Positions 52,626 to 62,794 are shown, counted from the first letter of the stretch. The stretch is DNA of 64,000 nucleotides from Anaerovorax odorimutans (GCA_016841185.1 JAENZQ010000007.1:62001-126000); one strand, 5' to 3'. Notes: generated by a model from the letters alone, not told the origin. Translations and numbers: made by a program.

Positions 52626-52645
52626 TACCTGACAGGTATGAATAA
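52619..52645. repeat. 27-bp perfect palindrome abutting the yugP stop
   Basis: TTATTCATACCTG (52619-52631), central A, CAGGTATGAATAA (52633-52645), ending one base before the yugP TGA (minus strand). Could fold as a transcript-end hairpin, but no U-tract follows. Confidence 0.7.
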
Positions 52646-53356
52646 TCAGTCTCTGCCTCTAAGCATCACTAATCTTAACAAGTTTCCAATAGCTACTGCC
52701 ATTGCTGCCACGTAGGTCAATGCAGCTGCATTTAAAACACTTTTGGCCCCTTTCATTTCATGACCGGTAATGATATGATTTTCTTCCAACTGAAGAATTG
52801 CCCTATTGCTGGCATTGAATTCAACAGGAAGGGTTATAACCTGGAAAAAAACGGCTGCGGAATAAAGATAAATAGCAATAGTAATAAGAAAATCTCCACC
52901 ACTGCCCATAAAAAATCCTAATATTGCCAGTGGAAATGCAGCCTGTGAAGCAAAGCCGACAGTCGGAGCAATGGAATTCCTGACCTGTAATGGTATATAT
53001 CCTTTTGCATGTTGAATGGCATGGCCGGACTCATGTGCCGCAACACTTACGGACGCTACAGATGTTCCGTTATATACTTCACCGGACAAACGAAGCACCC
53101 TTTTTCTTGGATCATAATGATCAGATAATGAACCTCTTGCATACTCTATTTCAACATCAGAAAGGCCATTATGGTCTAAAATCCTTCTTGCTGCTTCCCT
53201 TCCAGTAATATTGTTATTATTTCGGACTCTCAAATATTTTGAAAATGTTGTTTTCACCCGTGCCTGGGCATATAAAGCAAAAACGATCGCCGGAATGAGG
53301 ATGATCATGCTTGAATAATATCCCATTCCGTAAAATCCCATTCCATAGTATCCCAT
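52646..53356 (-). CDS. Zinc metallopeptidase YugP family
   Basis: A ~236-residue membrane-bound protein with HESGHAIQHAKGY near residue 110 (HEXXH zinc motif) and hydrophobic segments near residues 8-27, 140-165, 170-185 and the C-terminus. The N-terminus is rich in Gly-Tyr-Met (MGYYGMGFYGMGYY). ATG 53356 follows GGAGGG; TTG 53362 overlaps the fmt stop. Located between fmt and rsmB, a usual clostridial position. Physiological role unknown. Confidence 0.92.
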   Translation of the reverse strand: MGYYGMGFYGMGYYSSMIILIPAIVFALYAQARVKTTFSKYLRVRNNNNITGREAARRILDHNGLSDVEIEYARGSLSDHYDPRKRVLRLSGEVYNGTSVASVSVAAHESGHAIQHAKGYIPLQVRNSIAPTVGFASQAAFPLAILGFFMGSGGDFLITIAIYLYSAAVFFQVITLPVEFNASNRAILQLEENHIITGHEMKGAKSVLNAAALTYVAAMAVAIGNLLRLVMLRGRD

Positions 53357-53358
53357 TT

Positions 53359-54294
53359 TCAACCCTCCATTTCTAATATATATCCTGTTTCAATTTTATT
53401 TCCCCTTAAGTATTCATCTACCGTGACAGGCTTCTTACCGGGGAACTGAATCTTAGTAATAAGAAGCACGCCACCTCCTGCGGATATTTCCATGCCTTTG
53501 TGAGATGCTGAAATAATAGTACCGTTGGCTTGTGTAGATTTCTTGTCTGAAGATTCAGCTTCCAGAATTTTCATCTGAAGTCCTTTATACATGGTATATG
53601 CTTTGGGCCATGGATTTAATCCACGAATCAATCTTTCAATTTCATCTGGTTCTCTGTTCCAATCGATTCTGCTCATCTTTTTGTCGATCATTGAAGCATA
53701 AGTTGCCTGATCATTGTTTTGCTTTTCTCTTTCAATGGTTCCCGACCGGATTTGATCCAAAGCTTTTAAAATGAGTTCTCCACCTTTTCGGGCTAAATCA
53801 TCATGCAATTCCCCTGTGGTTTTATGTCCTACCTCCACTTCCTCTTTAAGGAGCATATCTCCTGTATCCAGGCCTTTATCCATCTGCATGATGGTAATGC
53901 CTGTTTTTTCTTCACCATTTATGACTGCCCAATGAATAGGCGCAGCCCCTCTGTGTTTAGGCAACAGAGATGCATGTATATTGATACAGCCATATACAGG
54001 CAATTCTAATATTTCACCGGGAAGGATCTGACCATAGGCTGCTACCACAATACATTCTGGTTCCAAACTCTTAAGGATCTTAAGAAATTCCGGATCTTTG
54101 ACCTTTTCCGGCTGCAGTACCGTTAATCCTCTGTCTAAGGCGGCTTGTTTTACAGGGGTATATCGAATTTTTTTACCTCTTCCCTTTGGTTTGTCCGGTT
54201 GAGTGATTACTGCCAATATTTCATGTCCTGATTCATTGATCCTGTTCAGGGCCTCCACAGCAAAATCCGGTGTTCCCATAAATACGATTCTCAT
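53359..54294 (-). CDS. fmt: Methionyl-tRNA formyltransferase
   Basis: A 311-residue enzyme that formylates initiator Met-tRNA. MGTPDFAVEAL at the N-terminus, the catalytic INIHASLLPKHRGAAPIHWAVINGE near residue 107 and TGITIMQMDKGLDTGDML near 132 are intact. It follows def as usual, but the gap contains the dispersed element at 54336-54439. Confidence 0.97.
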   Translation of the reverse strand: MRIVFMGTPDFAVEALNRINESGHEILAVITQPDKPKGRGKKIRYTPVKQAALDRGLTVLQPEKVKDPEFLKILKSLEPECIVVAAYGQILPGEILELPVYGCINIHASLLPKHRGAAPIHWAVINGEEKTGITIMQMDKGLDTGDMLLKEEVEVGHKTTGELHDDLARKGGELILKALDQIRSGTIEREKQNNDQATYASMIDKKMSRIDWNREPDEIERLIRGLNPWPKAYTMYKGLQMKILEAESSDKKSTQANGTIISASHKGMEISAGGGVLLITKIQFPGKKPVTVDEYLRGNKIETGYILEMEG

Positions 54295-54335
54295 ATTATA
54301 CTCTCCACTTTTGTATCTTTCTTAATTAATTGCCG

Positions 54336-54439
54336 ATTCAGGTGCAAAGTATTCTCAATATTTTTTTTCAAAAACTTGCACCTATTTGATATCCGTATAA
54401 TCGTAATATTTTTTAATTATTCGGCAAGGCCTAATTATT
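54336..54439 (+). mobile_element. ~104-bp palindromic intergenic element, copy 2
   Basis: Same ends as 27284-27388: begins ATTCAGGTGCAAAG, ends AATATTTTTTAATTATTC then AAGGCCTAATTATT. An inner AGGTGCAA/TTGCACCT inverted repeat (54341-54348 and around 54376) forms a hairpin. It overlaps the def stop codon (54435-54437). Its orientation is antisense to def-fmt, unlike copy 1 relative to ackA, which argues against a conserved mRNA leader. Confidence 0.5.
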
Positions 54440-54893
54440 CAATATATGTTATGCTTTCAGCTTTTTCAGTAAAAAGGATTCCCTCAAGATGATCAATTTC
54501 ATGGCAGAAAGCCCTGGCCAGATACTCGGAACCTTCATATTCCACTTCATCTCCATTTCTGTTCAATCCTTTCACTTTAACATACATTGGCCGGTTTACT
54601 TTGCCTACGATACCCGGAACACTAAGACATCCTTCTTCTCCTAAGACAGCATCTCCGCTGAATTCAATGATTTCCGGATTTATTAACTCTATCAGCCCTT
54701 CTCCGATATCAATAACCACCAGTCTTCTGAGAATGCCTACCTGGGGTGCAGCCAATCCAACGCCATTATTTTCATACATGGTCTGGGCCATATCATCCAG
54801 AAGCTCTATAACTCTTTGATTAATGACATCAATCTTTTTTGATTTTTTGCCAAGAATCTCATCACCTTTTTTTACGATATGCCTTATTGCCAT
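54435..54893 (-). CDS. def: Peptide deformylase
   Basis: A 152-residue metalloenzyme removing the N-formyl group from new proteins. The three motifs are intact: [10 protein letters not shown] near residue 43, EEGCLSVPG near 86 and [10 protein letters not shown] near 129 (Cys plus two His metal ligands). ATG 54893 follows GGGAGGG. Its final Glu codon and stop lie inside the dispersed element. Confidence 0.97.
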   Translation of the reverse strand: MAIRHIVKKGDEILGKKSKKIDVINQRVIELLDDMAQTMYENNGVGLAAPQVGILRRLVVIDIGEGLIELINPEIIEFSGDAVLGEEGCLSVPGIVGKVNRPMYVKVKGLNRNGDEVEYEGSEYLARAFCHEIDHLEGILFTEKAESITYIE

Positions 54894-54907
54894 TTCCTTC
54901 CCTCCTG

Positions 54908-57337
54908 TTACATGAAACTATACGGATTAATATCAAAGGTTATATGGTATTCTTTTTTATCAAAATCTTTATTTTTTTTTATATTGTCTATTATACCCCT
55001 GAATCGTATCCGGTCAACCGGTTTACATTTAATCAAAATCTGGAATCTGTACAAATCATTTATTTTCTGCCTCGGCGCAGGACGAGGTCCTAAAAAATAA
55101 TGCACATCTCTGCTGCCCGCTTCTTTTATCATTATTTCCATAACTTTTTCAGATAAACGGCTCGCCTCATCCTCCTTTTTCCCTGAGATTATAACCTGTA
55201 TGATGTCTACAAAAGGAGGATATTCCAACTGCTGCCGCATTAAAATCTCATTATTGTAAAAAGCTTTATAGTCGTGCTTTGATGCCGTAATAATTGCATA
55301 ATGCTCTGGTTTGTAAGTCTGAACAATCACCTGACCTACATAATCTCCTCTTCCTGCCCGCCCTGCAGCCTGAGTAATCAATTGAAAAGTTCTCTCACTT
55401 GATCTGTAATCCGGAATATTTAAAGATATATCCGCCGCAATGATACCTACAAGCCCCACATTGGGAAAATCCAACCCCTTTGCAATGATCTGAGTCCCAA
55501 CAAGTATACGCGTTTTTCCTCTCTTAAAATCACTGAGAATTTTCTGAGTACTTCCCTTTTTACCTGAAGTATCCAGATCCAATCTTTCACAAGTATAATC
55601 AGAAAAAATCTTTTTTACGATTGCCTCAACCTTCTCTGTTCCGATACCAAAATGCTTAATATACTTACTTTGGCATTCCGGACATATTTCAGGCATTTTC
55701 CTCTGATATCCACAGTAGTGACATATACATGATTCAGAATGCAAATGATAGGTCATAGATATGCCGCAGGAAGGACATTTTAATACATAGCCGCATTTGC
55801 GGCAAGAAATAAAAGAAGCATATCCCCGCCGGTTTAAAAATAGGATCACCTGCTTCTGAGCTGATAAGGTCTCAATCATTGAATCATACAATTTTTTACT
55901 AAATATGCTCTTGTTTCCATGTCGGAGTTCATCACGCATGTCAATTGTTTCTATGTATGGGAGCGAAATTTTATTATACCTGTTTAAAAGTTCTATACGC
56001 TGATATTCCCCTGTTTCGCTTTTATAATAGGATTTTACTGTCGGTGTTGCACTCCCCAGTATTAAAACAGCACTATTGATTTCCGCACGTTTTTTAGCCA
56101 TATCAATGGTATCATATTTAGGCGTATGATCAGACTTATAAGAAGGCTCATGCTCTTCATCCAGAATAATAATGCCAATACCCCTCATGGGAGCAAACAA
56201 AGAGGATCTTGCACCGATTACAATACGAACATCCCCCCGCTTAATTCTGACCCATTCATCATACCTTTCTCCCAATGAAAGCTTGCTGTGCAAAACTGCA
56301 AGCTTTTCTTCCCCGAATCTGCCTTTAAATCTCTCAATCACCTGAAGCGTCAATGAAATTTCCGGAACCAGCATAATAGCATTTTTACCTTCATCAAGGG
56401 TATTTTGTATTAACTGCATATAGATCTCTGTTTTCCCGCTGCCGGTAATACCGTGAATCAGGTAAGCCGCATGCTTTCCTTTTCGAATTAAAGGCGAAAT
56501 GACTTCTATTGCATTTTTTTGCTCAATGGTCAGTGCCTTTATATTCTTTACTTCTCCTTCTAAATTCAAATAGGGTGTTCTGTTTTTTTCAATTTCAATT
56601 ACTTCTACGACCCCCTTCTTTTCAAGGGCCCTTATGGTAGTCATCTCAATGGCATGTGTCTTTCTTAAGTCAGCACAAGCCATTGAACGATTCTCTGCTA
56701 AAATGTCCAAAAGCAAAACCTGTTTTTTACCAAGCTTGTTTCGGTCCATATTTGCTTCCCAATTATTGTCCTTTAATTTAACATGATTCCGGTATATACC
56801 GGATACCTTGCTTTTCAATTGCTCCTGTATGGCTATGATCCCCTTGCTCTGCAAAAACACTGCCCTTGCCTCGGCTTCTTTCCCTATCGCTTTTACGACC
56901 TGATTCAGCTCCATTTTGCCCTTCTTTTTCAGTAACCCTATGATCCTGCCGTCTATGGTTTCCGCATCTGTTTTTATATTTTTGTATTCCAGACGAACTA
57001 TTTTTTTCTTGCTCATGGATGCACCTGAGGGAATAAAACAGGAAACTGCATCTATGTAACGGCAAGCATACCTTTCTTTCATCCAATAGCAGAGTTTTAC
57101 CGATTCTTCATTTAATGAAATCTCGTCGTCCACTATTTTCAGAATCCATTTCAATTTATCGTTATCCAATTGAGCAGCATCTTTAATAGAAAAGACAAAG
57201 CCTTCATGAGTCCTGTTTCCCTTTCCAAAAGGAATCAATACTCTGGATCCGATATGAACATCTTCTTTGCATTTATATGTATATAGATAATCAGTATGCG
57301 TGCTTTTTTTATTAAGAACGACTTCCACATATTTCAT
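54908..57337 (-). CDS. priA: Primosomal protein N' (replication restart helicase)
   Basis: An 809-residue superfamily 2 helicase that reloads the replisome at collapsed forks. N-terminal 3'-DNA binding domain, motif [14 protein letters not shown] near residue 297, [11 protein letters not shown] near 393, a cysteine-rich zinc region (CRKCG, CPSCG, CHYCG, CPEC between ~510 and 550) and [13 protein letters not shown] near 685. Full length. It lies between def and coaBC and may have its own promoter, since a terminator precedes it. Confidence 0.97.
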   Translation of the reverse strand: MKYVEVVLNKKSTHTDYLYTYKCKEDVHIGSRVLIPFGKGNRTHEGFVFSIKDAAQLDNDKLKWILKIVDDEISLNEESVKLCYWMKERYACRYIDAVSCFIPSGASMSKKKIVRLEYKNIKTDAETIDGRIIGLLKKKGKMELNQVVKAIGKEAEARAVFLQSKGIIAIQEQLKSKVSGIYRNHVKLKDNNWEANMDRNKLGKKQVLLLDILAENRSMACADLRKTHAIEMTTIRALEKKGVVEVIEIEKNRTPYLNLEGEVKNIKALTIEQKNAIEVISPLIRKGKHAAYLIHGITGSGKTEIYMQLIQNTLDEGKNAIMLVPEISLTLQVIERFKGRFGEEKLAVLHSKLSLGERYDEWVRIKRGDVRIVIGARSSLFAPMRGIGIIILDEEHEPSYKSDHTPKYDTIDMAKKRAEINSAVLILGSATPTVKSYYKSETGEYQRIELLNRYNKISLPYIETIDMRDELRHGNKSIFSKKLYDSMIETLSAQKQVILFLNRRGYASFISCRKCGYVLKCPSCGISMTYHLHSESCICHYCGYQRKMPEICPECQSKYIKHFGIGTEKVEAIVKKIFSDYTCERLDLDTSGKKGSTQKILSDFKRGKTRILVGTQIIAKGLDFPNVGLVGIIAADISLNIPDYRSSERTFQLITQAAGRAGRGDYVGQVIVQTYKPEHYAIITASKHDYKAFYNNEILMRQQLEYPPFVDIIQVIISGKKEDEASRLSEKVMEIMIKEAGSRDVHYFLGPRPAPRQKINDLYRFQILIKCKPVDRIRFRGIIDNIKKNKDFDKKEYHITFDINPYSFM

Positions 57338-57403
57338 ACATCCACCCCAGTATAATGCACCATATATAAAAAATATATAATAGAAAATTGATATTTCCTG
57401 TTA

Positions 57404-57430
57404 TATAAAAAGAGTAGATTTCCCTACTCT
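57404..57430 (-). terminator. Terminator at the end of coaBC
   Basis: Minus strand AGAGTAG (57430-57424) pairs with CTACTCT (57417-57411), followed by TTTTTATAT. The coaBC stop codon is part of the stem, so termination couples tightly to the gene end. Confidence 0.8.
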
Positions 57431-58623
57431 ATGGTATATTCCTTCACTTTATCAAGTATGATATCTGCCACTTCCGTTTTACTTTTTATATCATATTGAG
57501 TAATGTTGCCATTGGATTCAATTATTTTTATTATATTTGTATCTCCTTTAAAGCCTGCCCCCGATTCCTTAACATTATTGGCTACAATAAAATCAAGATT
57601 TTTTTTCAATATTTTCTCTTTTGCATGTTCAATAACATGATCTGTTTCGGCAGCAAAGCCTACTAAAATTTTACCACTCTTTTTTTGGCCTAATTCCATT
57701 AAAATATCCGGATTCTGAGTGAGTTCAATATTCACGGTGCTGCCATTTTTCTTTATTTTACTGTTTTGAAATATTGCCGGTCTGAAATCAGAGGGAGCCG
57801 CTGCTTTTATTATCACATCTGCCCATTCAAAATAATGATTGACTGCCTCATACATATCATCTGTGCTTCTGATATCAACTTTTTTAATATCCTCTGCACA
57901 TGATAAATTAACAGGTCCGGAAACCAGAACAACTTCTGCTCCTCTTCTGCAGGCAGCTTCCGCAAGAGCATAACCCATCTTGCCTGAAGAATGGTTTGTG
58001 ATATATCTTACCGGATCGATGGCTTCTATGGTAGGGCCTGCTGTTATCAGCACTTTCTTTCCCGTCATATCTTGTAAGGTGTTTTTACTGTTTAATATCT
58101 CAAGGGTCATATTGACGATATCTGCCGGCTCAGGCAACTTCCCTTTTCCATGATCACCGCAAGCAAGCAATCCTTCTTCAGGTTCTATCACTTCCATACC
58201 GTATCCTCTTAGAGTGTTCAGGTTATTCTGAACAATTTTATTTTCATACATATTGGTGTTCATAGAAGGAACCAGTATTATGGGGCATTTCGCAGCCATT
58301 ACAGCAGTAGTCAGCATATCATCAGCTATCCCTGATGCTACTTTTCCTATAAAATTTGCCGTAGCCGGAACAATTAAAAAAGCATCTGCCTTTTTAGACA
58401 GCTCTATATGCTCAACTTCCCAACTCTTTGACTCCGAGAACATGTCCGTAATTACATAATTACCTGATATGGTCTGAAATGACAAAGGGGTAACAAATTT
58501 ACATGCATTTTCCGTCATAATAACATTAAAAATGAACCCAAGCTTTTTAAAACGGCTGATGACATCCAATGCTTTATATGATGCAATCCCTCCTGTTATA
58601 CCAACAACTAAATGCTTTTTCAT
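57424..58623 (-). CDS. coaBC: Phosphopantothenoylcysteine decarboxylase / synthase
   Basis: A ~399-residue bifunctional CoA-synthesis enzyme. The N-terminal FMN-dependent CoaC half has GITGGIASYKALDVI, PATANFIGKVASGIADDML and the PSMNTNMYEN motif near residue 117; the C-terminal CoaB half begins near 185 with LITAGPTIEAIDPVRYITNHSSGKMGYALAEAA. ATG 58623 has better spacing from GGAG than 58629. It follows rpoZ by 2 bases. Confidence 0.96.
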   Translation of the reverse strand: MKKHLVVGITGGIASYKALDVISRFKKLGFIFNVIMTENACKFVTPLSFQTISGNYVITDMFSESKSWEVEHIELSKKADAFLIVPATANFIGKVASGIADDMLTTAVMAAKCPIILVPSMNTNMYENKIVQNNLNTLRGYGMEVIEPEEGLLACGDHGKGKLPEPADIVNMTLEILNSKNTLQDMTGKKVLITAGPTIEAIDPVRYITNHSSGKMGYALAEAACRRGAEVVLVSGPVNLSCAEDIKKVDIRSTDDMYEAVNHYFEWADVIIKAAAPSDFRPAIFQNSKIKKNGSTVNIELTQNPDILMELGQKKSGKILVGFAAETDHVIEHAKEKILKKNLDFIVANNVKESGAGFKGDTNIIKIIESNGNITQYDIKSKTEVADIILDKVKEYTIE

Positions 58624-58625
58624 TT

Positions 58626-58838
58626 TCATACTCCAACATCATATTTATCTTCACGCTGATAATGAATAAGACCATCCGCAATTTCATGGGCGGCGATAGA
58701 AACCGGTTTTTCTATTTCCGTTTCAATAAGCTTCGGATTTCCGTCAATGATTTCCCGCGCTCTTTTTGCCGTAATAATAACCAGGGAATATTTGCTGTCA
58801 ACTTTATCTTTCAACTGACTTATTGAGGGGTAGAGCAT
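58626..58838 (-). CDS. rpoZ: RNA polymerase omega subunit
   Basis: A 70-residue assembly factor of RNA polymerase. PSISQLKDKVDSKYSLVIITAKRAREI contains the conserved YSLV..AAKRAR core. Start follows GGAGG. It overlaps the gmk stop by 19 bases, the standard gmk-rpoZ-coaBC order. Confidence 0.95.
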   Translation of the reverse strand: MLYPSISQLKDKVDSKYSLVIITAKRAREIIDGNPKLIETEIEKPVSIAAHEIADGLIHYQREDKYDVGV

Positions 58839-59446
58839 AATAATTCCTCCTTATACTTTTGGATTTGATCGTATATTTCTTTAGTAACTTTATAATGTTC
58901 CGCTTCAATAATCGTTCTGACTTTTCTTACTGCATTTGTCACTTCATCATTTATAACACAATAATCATATTTGTCAATATAGGATATCTCTTTCAGCGCA
59001 TTATTAAATCTTTCTTTACAGCTTTTCTCAGATTCCGAGCCCCGGTTTACGATCCGCTTCTTCAGTTCCTTCATGGATGGCGGTAAAATAAAAATAAATA
59101 TACCATCCGGGAACTTCTCTTTGACCTGAAGTGCCCCCTGAAAATCTATTTCTAAAACAACATCATGTCCCGATCCAATCTTCTCCATAATAAATTCTTT
59201 TGGCGTACCGTAAAAGTTTCCATAAACTTCTGCATATTCAAGATAACCATTTTCTTTTTTTTTCTTCTGGAAAGCCTCCTTTGACACAAAAAAATAGTTT
59301 TTACCATGGATTTCTCCTTCTCTTGGTGCCCTTGTCGTCTCAGACACAGACATGGTAATGTTTATTGCTTTTACCAGCTGTTTGCAAATAGTTCCTTTTC
59401 CTGCTCCCGATGGTCCTGAGATTACAAATAATAAACCCTTGTCCAT
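58820..59446 (-). CDS. gmk: Guanylate kinase
   Basis: A ~208-residue nucleoside monophosphate kinase making GDP from GMP. P-loop ISGPSGAGKGTI near residue 8, TTRAPREGEIHGKNYFFVS near 37 and YGTPKEFI near 75 are typical. ATG 59446 has AGAGGAG upstream; the longer frame is part of that site. Between remA and rpoZ. Confidence 0.97.
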   Translation of the reverse strand: MDKGLLFVISGPSGAGKGTICKQLVKAINITMSVSETTRAPREGEIHGKNYFFVSKEAFQKKKKENGYLEYAEVYGNFYGTPKEFIMEKIGSGHDVVLEIDFQGALQVKEKFPDGIFIFILPPSMKELKKRIVNRGSESEKSCKERFNNALKEISYIDKYDYCVINDEVTNAVRKVRTIIEAEHYKVTKEIYDQIQKYKEELLCSTPQ

Positions 59447-59470
59447 AAATACTCCTCTCATCTGTTTTAG

Positions 59471-59719
59471 CTATTCATTTTTATCCGTCAATCTATTTGC
59501 AACTGTTTCAGGCTGCATTGCCGATAAGATGATATGCTCACTGTCTGCAACGATTACCGCACGTGTCCGCCTTCCATATGTCGCATCGATCAGAAGCCCT
59601 TTATCACGCGCTTCCTGAATCATCCTCTTGATGGGAGCTGACTCAGGACTGACGATAGCAATAACCCGGTTTGCTGAAACGATATTTCCAAATCCAATAT
59701 TCACAAGCTTAACGCCCAT
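59471..59719 (-). CDS. remA: RemA family (DUF370) regulatory protein
   Basis: An 82-residue DNA-binding protein; in Bacillus it activates biofilm matrix and osmoprotection genes. The family sequence [36 protein letters not shown] is highly conserved, as is the [11 protein letters not shown] segment. It sits between yicC and gmk as in most Firmicutes. Target genes here are unknown. Confidence 0.95.
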   Translation of the reverse strand: MGVKLVNIGFGNIVSANRVIAIVSPESAPIKRMIQEARDKGLLIDATYGRRTRAVIVADSEHIILSAMQPETVANRLTDKNE

Positions 59720-59801
59720 TATTTTGCCACCTTTCCGGTAAAAATATTATTATATATAAAATAAAGTATCATACATACTTTTTCAATAGTATCTCTGAGA
59801 T

Positions 59802-60686
59802 TTATTCGATATTTTGAATTTGCTCCCGTATTTTTTCGATCTCGCTTTTTAAATCTACAACCATTTTTGTTATTTCCAGATCATTAGCTTTTGACCCAAT
59901 GGTATTGACTTCCCGATTCAATTCCTGAACAAGAAAATCTAGTTTTCTGCCGGAAGGTTCATAATTTTTCTCGACATTTGATTTCAACTGAATTATGTGA
60001 CTGTTCAACCGGACAAGTTCCTCTGTAATGCTGCATTTGTCTGCAAAAATAGCCGTTTCCATTGCAAGTCTTTCTTCGTCAATCACCATATTATCTCCTA
60101 TGAGATCATTGATTCTTTCATGCAATTTTTCACGATATTCCGACACAACACCGGGAGCCCTTTTTTCAATTCTTTTAACATAGTCCAAGATAATGTTCCC
60201 CCTTAACACGATGTCTTCAGCCAGCTTTCTGCCTTCATCACTTCTCATTCTGTCCAATTTTTCTACTGCATCCGAAACAGGGATCTGCATCATTTTTATA
60301 ATGGCTTCTTCATCATCCACATCCGGCTTCAATTTTAAAACATCCGGAAGAGAAGCAATTAAAGATAAAGCAATATCGTCTTTCAAATTGAATTTTTCTC
60401 CCAATATCTTGAGATTTTCATAATATTGCTCTGCAATCATGGTATTTAACTGTACATTTGAATCATTTTCAGTAATATTTTCTACTATTACAGAAACATC
60501 GACCTTTCCTCTTTTGACCGTATCTTTCACCAGATTTTTAATTTTTTCTTCTGCAAAGGCATACTTTTTAGGCATACGAATGGAAATGTCATTATAACGA
60601 TGATTGACCGATTTTATCTCCACAATGATATTTCTCTTCCCATCACAATATTCACTTCTGCCAAAGCCTGTCATACTCTTAACCAT
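59802..60686 (-). CDS. YicC-family endoribonuclease
   Basis: A ~294-residue protein. MVKSMTGFGRSEY at the start, KSVNHRYNDISIRMP near residue 32 and the C-terminal DUF1732 segment SGRKLDFLVQELNREVNTIGSKANDLEI are family hallmarks. YicC proteins are RNases that act with small RNAs in enterobacteria. ATG 60686 follows GGAGG. First gene of the large minus-strand core operon and divergent from rqcH. Confidence 0.95.
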   Translation of the reverse strand: MVKSMTGFGRSEYCDGKRNIIVEIKSVNHRYNDISIRMPKKYAFAEEKIKNLVKDTVKRGKVDVSVIVENITENDSNVQLNTMIAEQYYENLKILGEKFNLKDDIALSLIASLPDVLKLKPDVDDEEAIIKMMQIPVSDAVEKLDRMRSDEGRKLAEDIVLRGNIILDYVKRIEKRAPGVVSEYREKLHERINDLIGDNMVIDEERLAMETAIFADKCSITEELVRLNSHIIQLKSNVEKNYEPSGRKLDFLVQELNREVNTIGSKANDLEITKMVVDLKSEIEKIREQIQNIE

Positions 60687-60822
60687 TTTTTCCTCCTGTA
60701 TAACCTCATTTAAATTGAAACCTTCCATAAAAAAACCGATCTCTTAAATCCTGTTTATATTGTATATAATGGAGAATAAATTTTCCACATTATTTTAATT
60801 AATGTTAAAATAATATGAAGAT

Positions 60823-60864
60823 AAATGCAAATGAATAATGAATAAAGACCAATGAACAATTGAA
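60823..60864. repeat. Heptanucleotide array in the yicC-rqcH gap (part 1)
   Basis: In-phase AAATGCA, AATGAAT, AATGAAT, AAAGACC, AATGAAC, AATTGAA. Confidence 0.7.
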
Positions 60865-60969
60865 TATAATTATTTACCACAAATTTACAATATTACTTCT
60901 AAAGTATATCATCCTGAATCTATTTAACAGATAATAGACTATAGTATTATGCTTTCGCAAAATCTATCT

Positions 60970-61004
60970 TTAATTATTTATTGTTCATGATTAATTATTC
61001 ATTA
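60970..61004. repeat. Heptanucleotide array in the yicC-rqcH gap (part 2)
   Basis: In-phase TTAATTA, TTTATTG, TTCATGA, TTAATTA, TTCATTA directly before the rqcH ribosome site. TTAATTA and TTCATTA are also units of the array at 7917-7958. AACAGAT/AATAGAC units lie near 60926. Confidence 0.75.
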
Positions 61005-61020
61005 AAAAGGAGTTGTCGTA

Positions 61021-62757
61021 ATGCCTTTCGATGGGATCGTAACATCCGGTATTGTCCGGGAATTGAATCAGGTTCTCTTAAACGGAAAAATCGATAAGAT
61101 ATACCAACCTGAGAATGATGAAATCATTCTTCATATTCGTGCAAATTTCAATAATTATAAGCTGCTTATCTCTGTTAGCAGTAATTATTCAAGATTACAC
61201 TTAATGAGCGGTTCTAAGGATAACCCTGAAACAGCACCGAATTTCTGCATGTTTCTCAGGAAACATATTCAAGGCGGAAAAATATCTTCTATACAGCAAA
61301 AAGAACTTGAAAGGATTGTCGAAATCCGTATTGAATCCTATAACGAGTTGGGATACCCTTCACAAAAAAAACTTATCATCGAAATCATGGGGAAACACAG
61401 CAATATCATCTTGGTAGATGCAGAAACTCTCAGGATTGCAGACTGTATCAAAAAAATATCTCTGGATGTGAACAGATACCGTCAGATACTTCCCGGGAAA
61501 GAATACGTCCTACCTCCTGATCAGGGAAAAATATCTCCTCTGAATATTGACCGGGAACTTTTTATTAAAAAAATCCATCAAGCCAATATCCCGATAATCA
61601 AAGCAATCTATCAGTCTTTTCAAGGCTTGAGCCCGTTTATTGCAAGGCAGATCTGTGAATCGGCCGGAGTTGACGAAGAAATGCCTTCTCATAGCGTTTC
61701 TGCTTTTCAAAAAGAAGCGTTGTTCAAACAAATGTATCTGATTTGCTGCTGCATCCGGGAATATAAATACCAACCCTGTATCATAGCGGATAGTCATAAC
61801 ACCATTAAAGAATTCTATGCTCTGACAACGGATTGGATGAAAGAGCATTATAGCATTCATTGCTACGACAGTCTCAGCACTGTTGTTCAAACCTTTTACT
61901 CAAATCGGGATAAACAAAACCGGTTGAAACAGAAATCCGGAGACTTATATAAACATATTCATTCCATAATGGATAAACTTGGATTAAAAAAGCAAAGATT
62001 AATTGAGGAAATTTTGAAGTCAGAAGGGGCAGATACTTACAAGTTTTATGGCGAACTTATCAACGCAAATATTTACAGGATACCGGAAGGTTCTTCCGAA
62101 GTTTTATTAGACAATTACTATAATCCGGGAGAAGAAATCCTGATCGCACTTGACCCTCAGTTAACCCCTGCCCAAAATGCCCAGCGGTACTTCAAAAAAT
62201 ACAGTAAATCCAGAACAGCATACAAGAAGAAAAAAATCCAGCTGAAAGAAGCCGACAAAGAGATGGCTTATATGGAATCTGTTCTTCAAAGCGTAAAAGA
62301 TGCAGAGTCTCCCCAGGATATTGAAGAAATCAGGCAGGAACTCATGGAAGAGGGATATATCAGAAGGCGATATACAGGTCATAAAAAAAGAAAAAAGCTT
62401 TCTCAGCCTCTTAATTTCACATCTTCCGACGGATTTGAAATCCTGGTAGGAAAAAATAATAAACAAAATGATGCTTTGACCCTTAAAACAGCCTCTAAAT
62501 CGGATATTTGGCTTCATACAAAGGAAATACCCGGGTCTCATGTGATCATCTGTTGTAAAGGAAAAGAACCCACTGAGAAGACTATTTTCGAAGCAGCTTC
62601 TCTTGCCGCTTATCATAGCAAAGGAAAAATGTCCGAAAATGTTCCGGTGGATTATACTTCTGTCAAAAATGTAAAAAAACCCAGCGGTGCAAAACCGGGA
62701 ATGGTCATTTACGATCACTATAAAACTGTATATGTAAACCCAAAAGAAAAATTATAA
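61021..62757 (+). CDS. rqcH: Rqc2 homologue RqcH (NFACT / FbpA family)
   Basis: A 578-residue ribosome quality-control factor that binds stalled 50S-peptidyl-tRNA and adds alanine tails. N-terminal NFACT-N domain (FDGIVTSGIVRELNQVLLNGKIDKIYQP, FCMFLRKHIQGGKI), helix-hairpin-helix middle, coiled coil (~290-440), then NFACT-R with SDIWLHTKEIPGSHVII near residue 497. Start follows AAAGGAG. Length is near normal. Divergent from the yicC core operon, as in Bacillus yloA-yloC. Confidence 0.95.
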   Translation: MPFDGIVTSGIVRELNQVLLNGKIDKIYQPENDEIILHIRANFNNYKLLISVSSNYSRLHLMSGSKDNPETAPNFCMFLRKHIQGGKISSIQQKELERIVEIRIESYNELGYPSQKKLIIEIMGKHSNIILVDAETLRIADCIKKISLDVNRYRQILPGKEYVLPPDQGKISPLNIDRELFIKKIHQANIPIIKAIYQSFQGLSPFIARQICESAGVDEEMPSHSVSAFQKEALFKQMYLICCCIREYKYQPCIIADSHNTIKEFYALTTDWMKEHYSIHCYDSLSTVVQTFYSNRDKQNRLKQKSGDLYKHIHSIMDKLGLKKQRLIEEILKSEGADTYKFYGELINANIYRIPEGSSEVLLDNYYNPGEEILIALDPQLTPAQNAQRYFKKYSKSRTAYKKKKIQLKEADKEMAYMESVLQSVKDAESPQDIEEIRQELMEEGYIRRRYTGHKKRKKLSQPLNFTSSDGFEILVGKNNKQNDALTLKTASKSDIWLHTKEIPGSHVIICCKGKEPTEKTIFEAASLAAYHSKGKMSENVPVDYTSVKNVKKPSGAKPGMVIYDHYKTVYVNPKEKL

Positions 62758-62764
62758 TCATAAA

Positions 62765-62794
62765 AACCCCTTTTACCGTACGGTAAAAGGGGTT
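62765..62794 (-). terminator. 30-bp palindromic terminator between rqcH and csp
   Basis: Arms AACCCCTTTTACCGT and ACGGTAAAAGGGGTT form a perfect palindrome. A TTTTT run follows on the minus strand, so it terminates csp; on the plus strand the U-run is weak. Confidence 0.85.

Noticed and set aside
62161-62718. Minus-strand 185-codon frame opposite rqcH
   Set aside because: Composition typical of an antisense shadow (Phe/Ser/Cys rich); rqcH motifs on the other strand are unambiguous.
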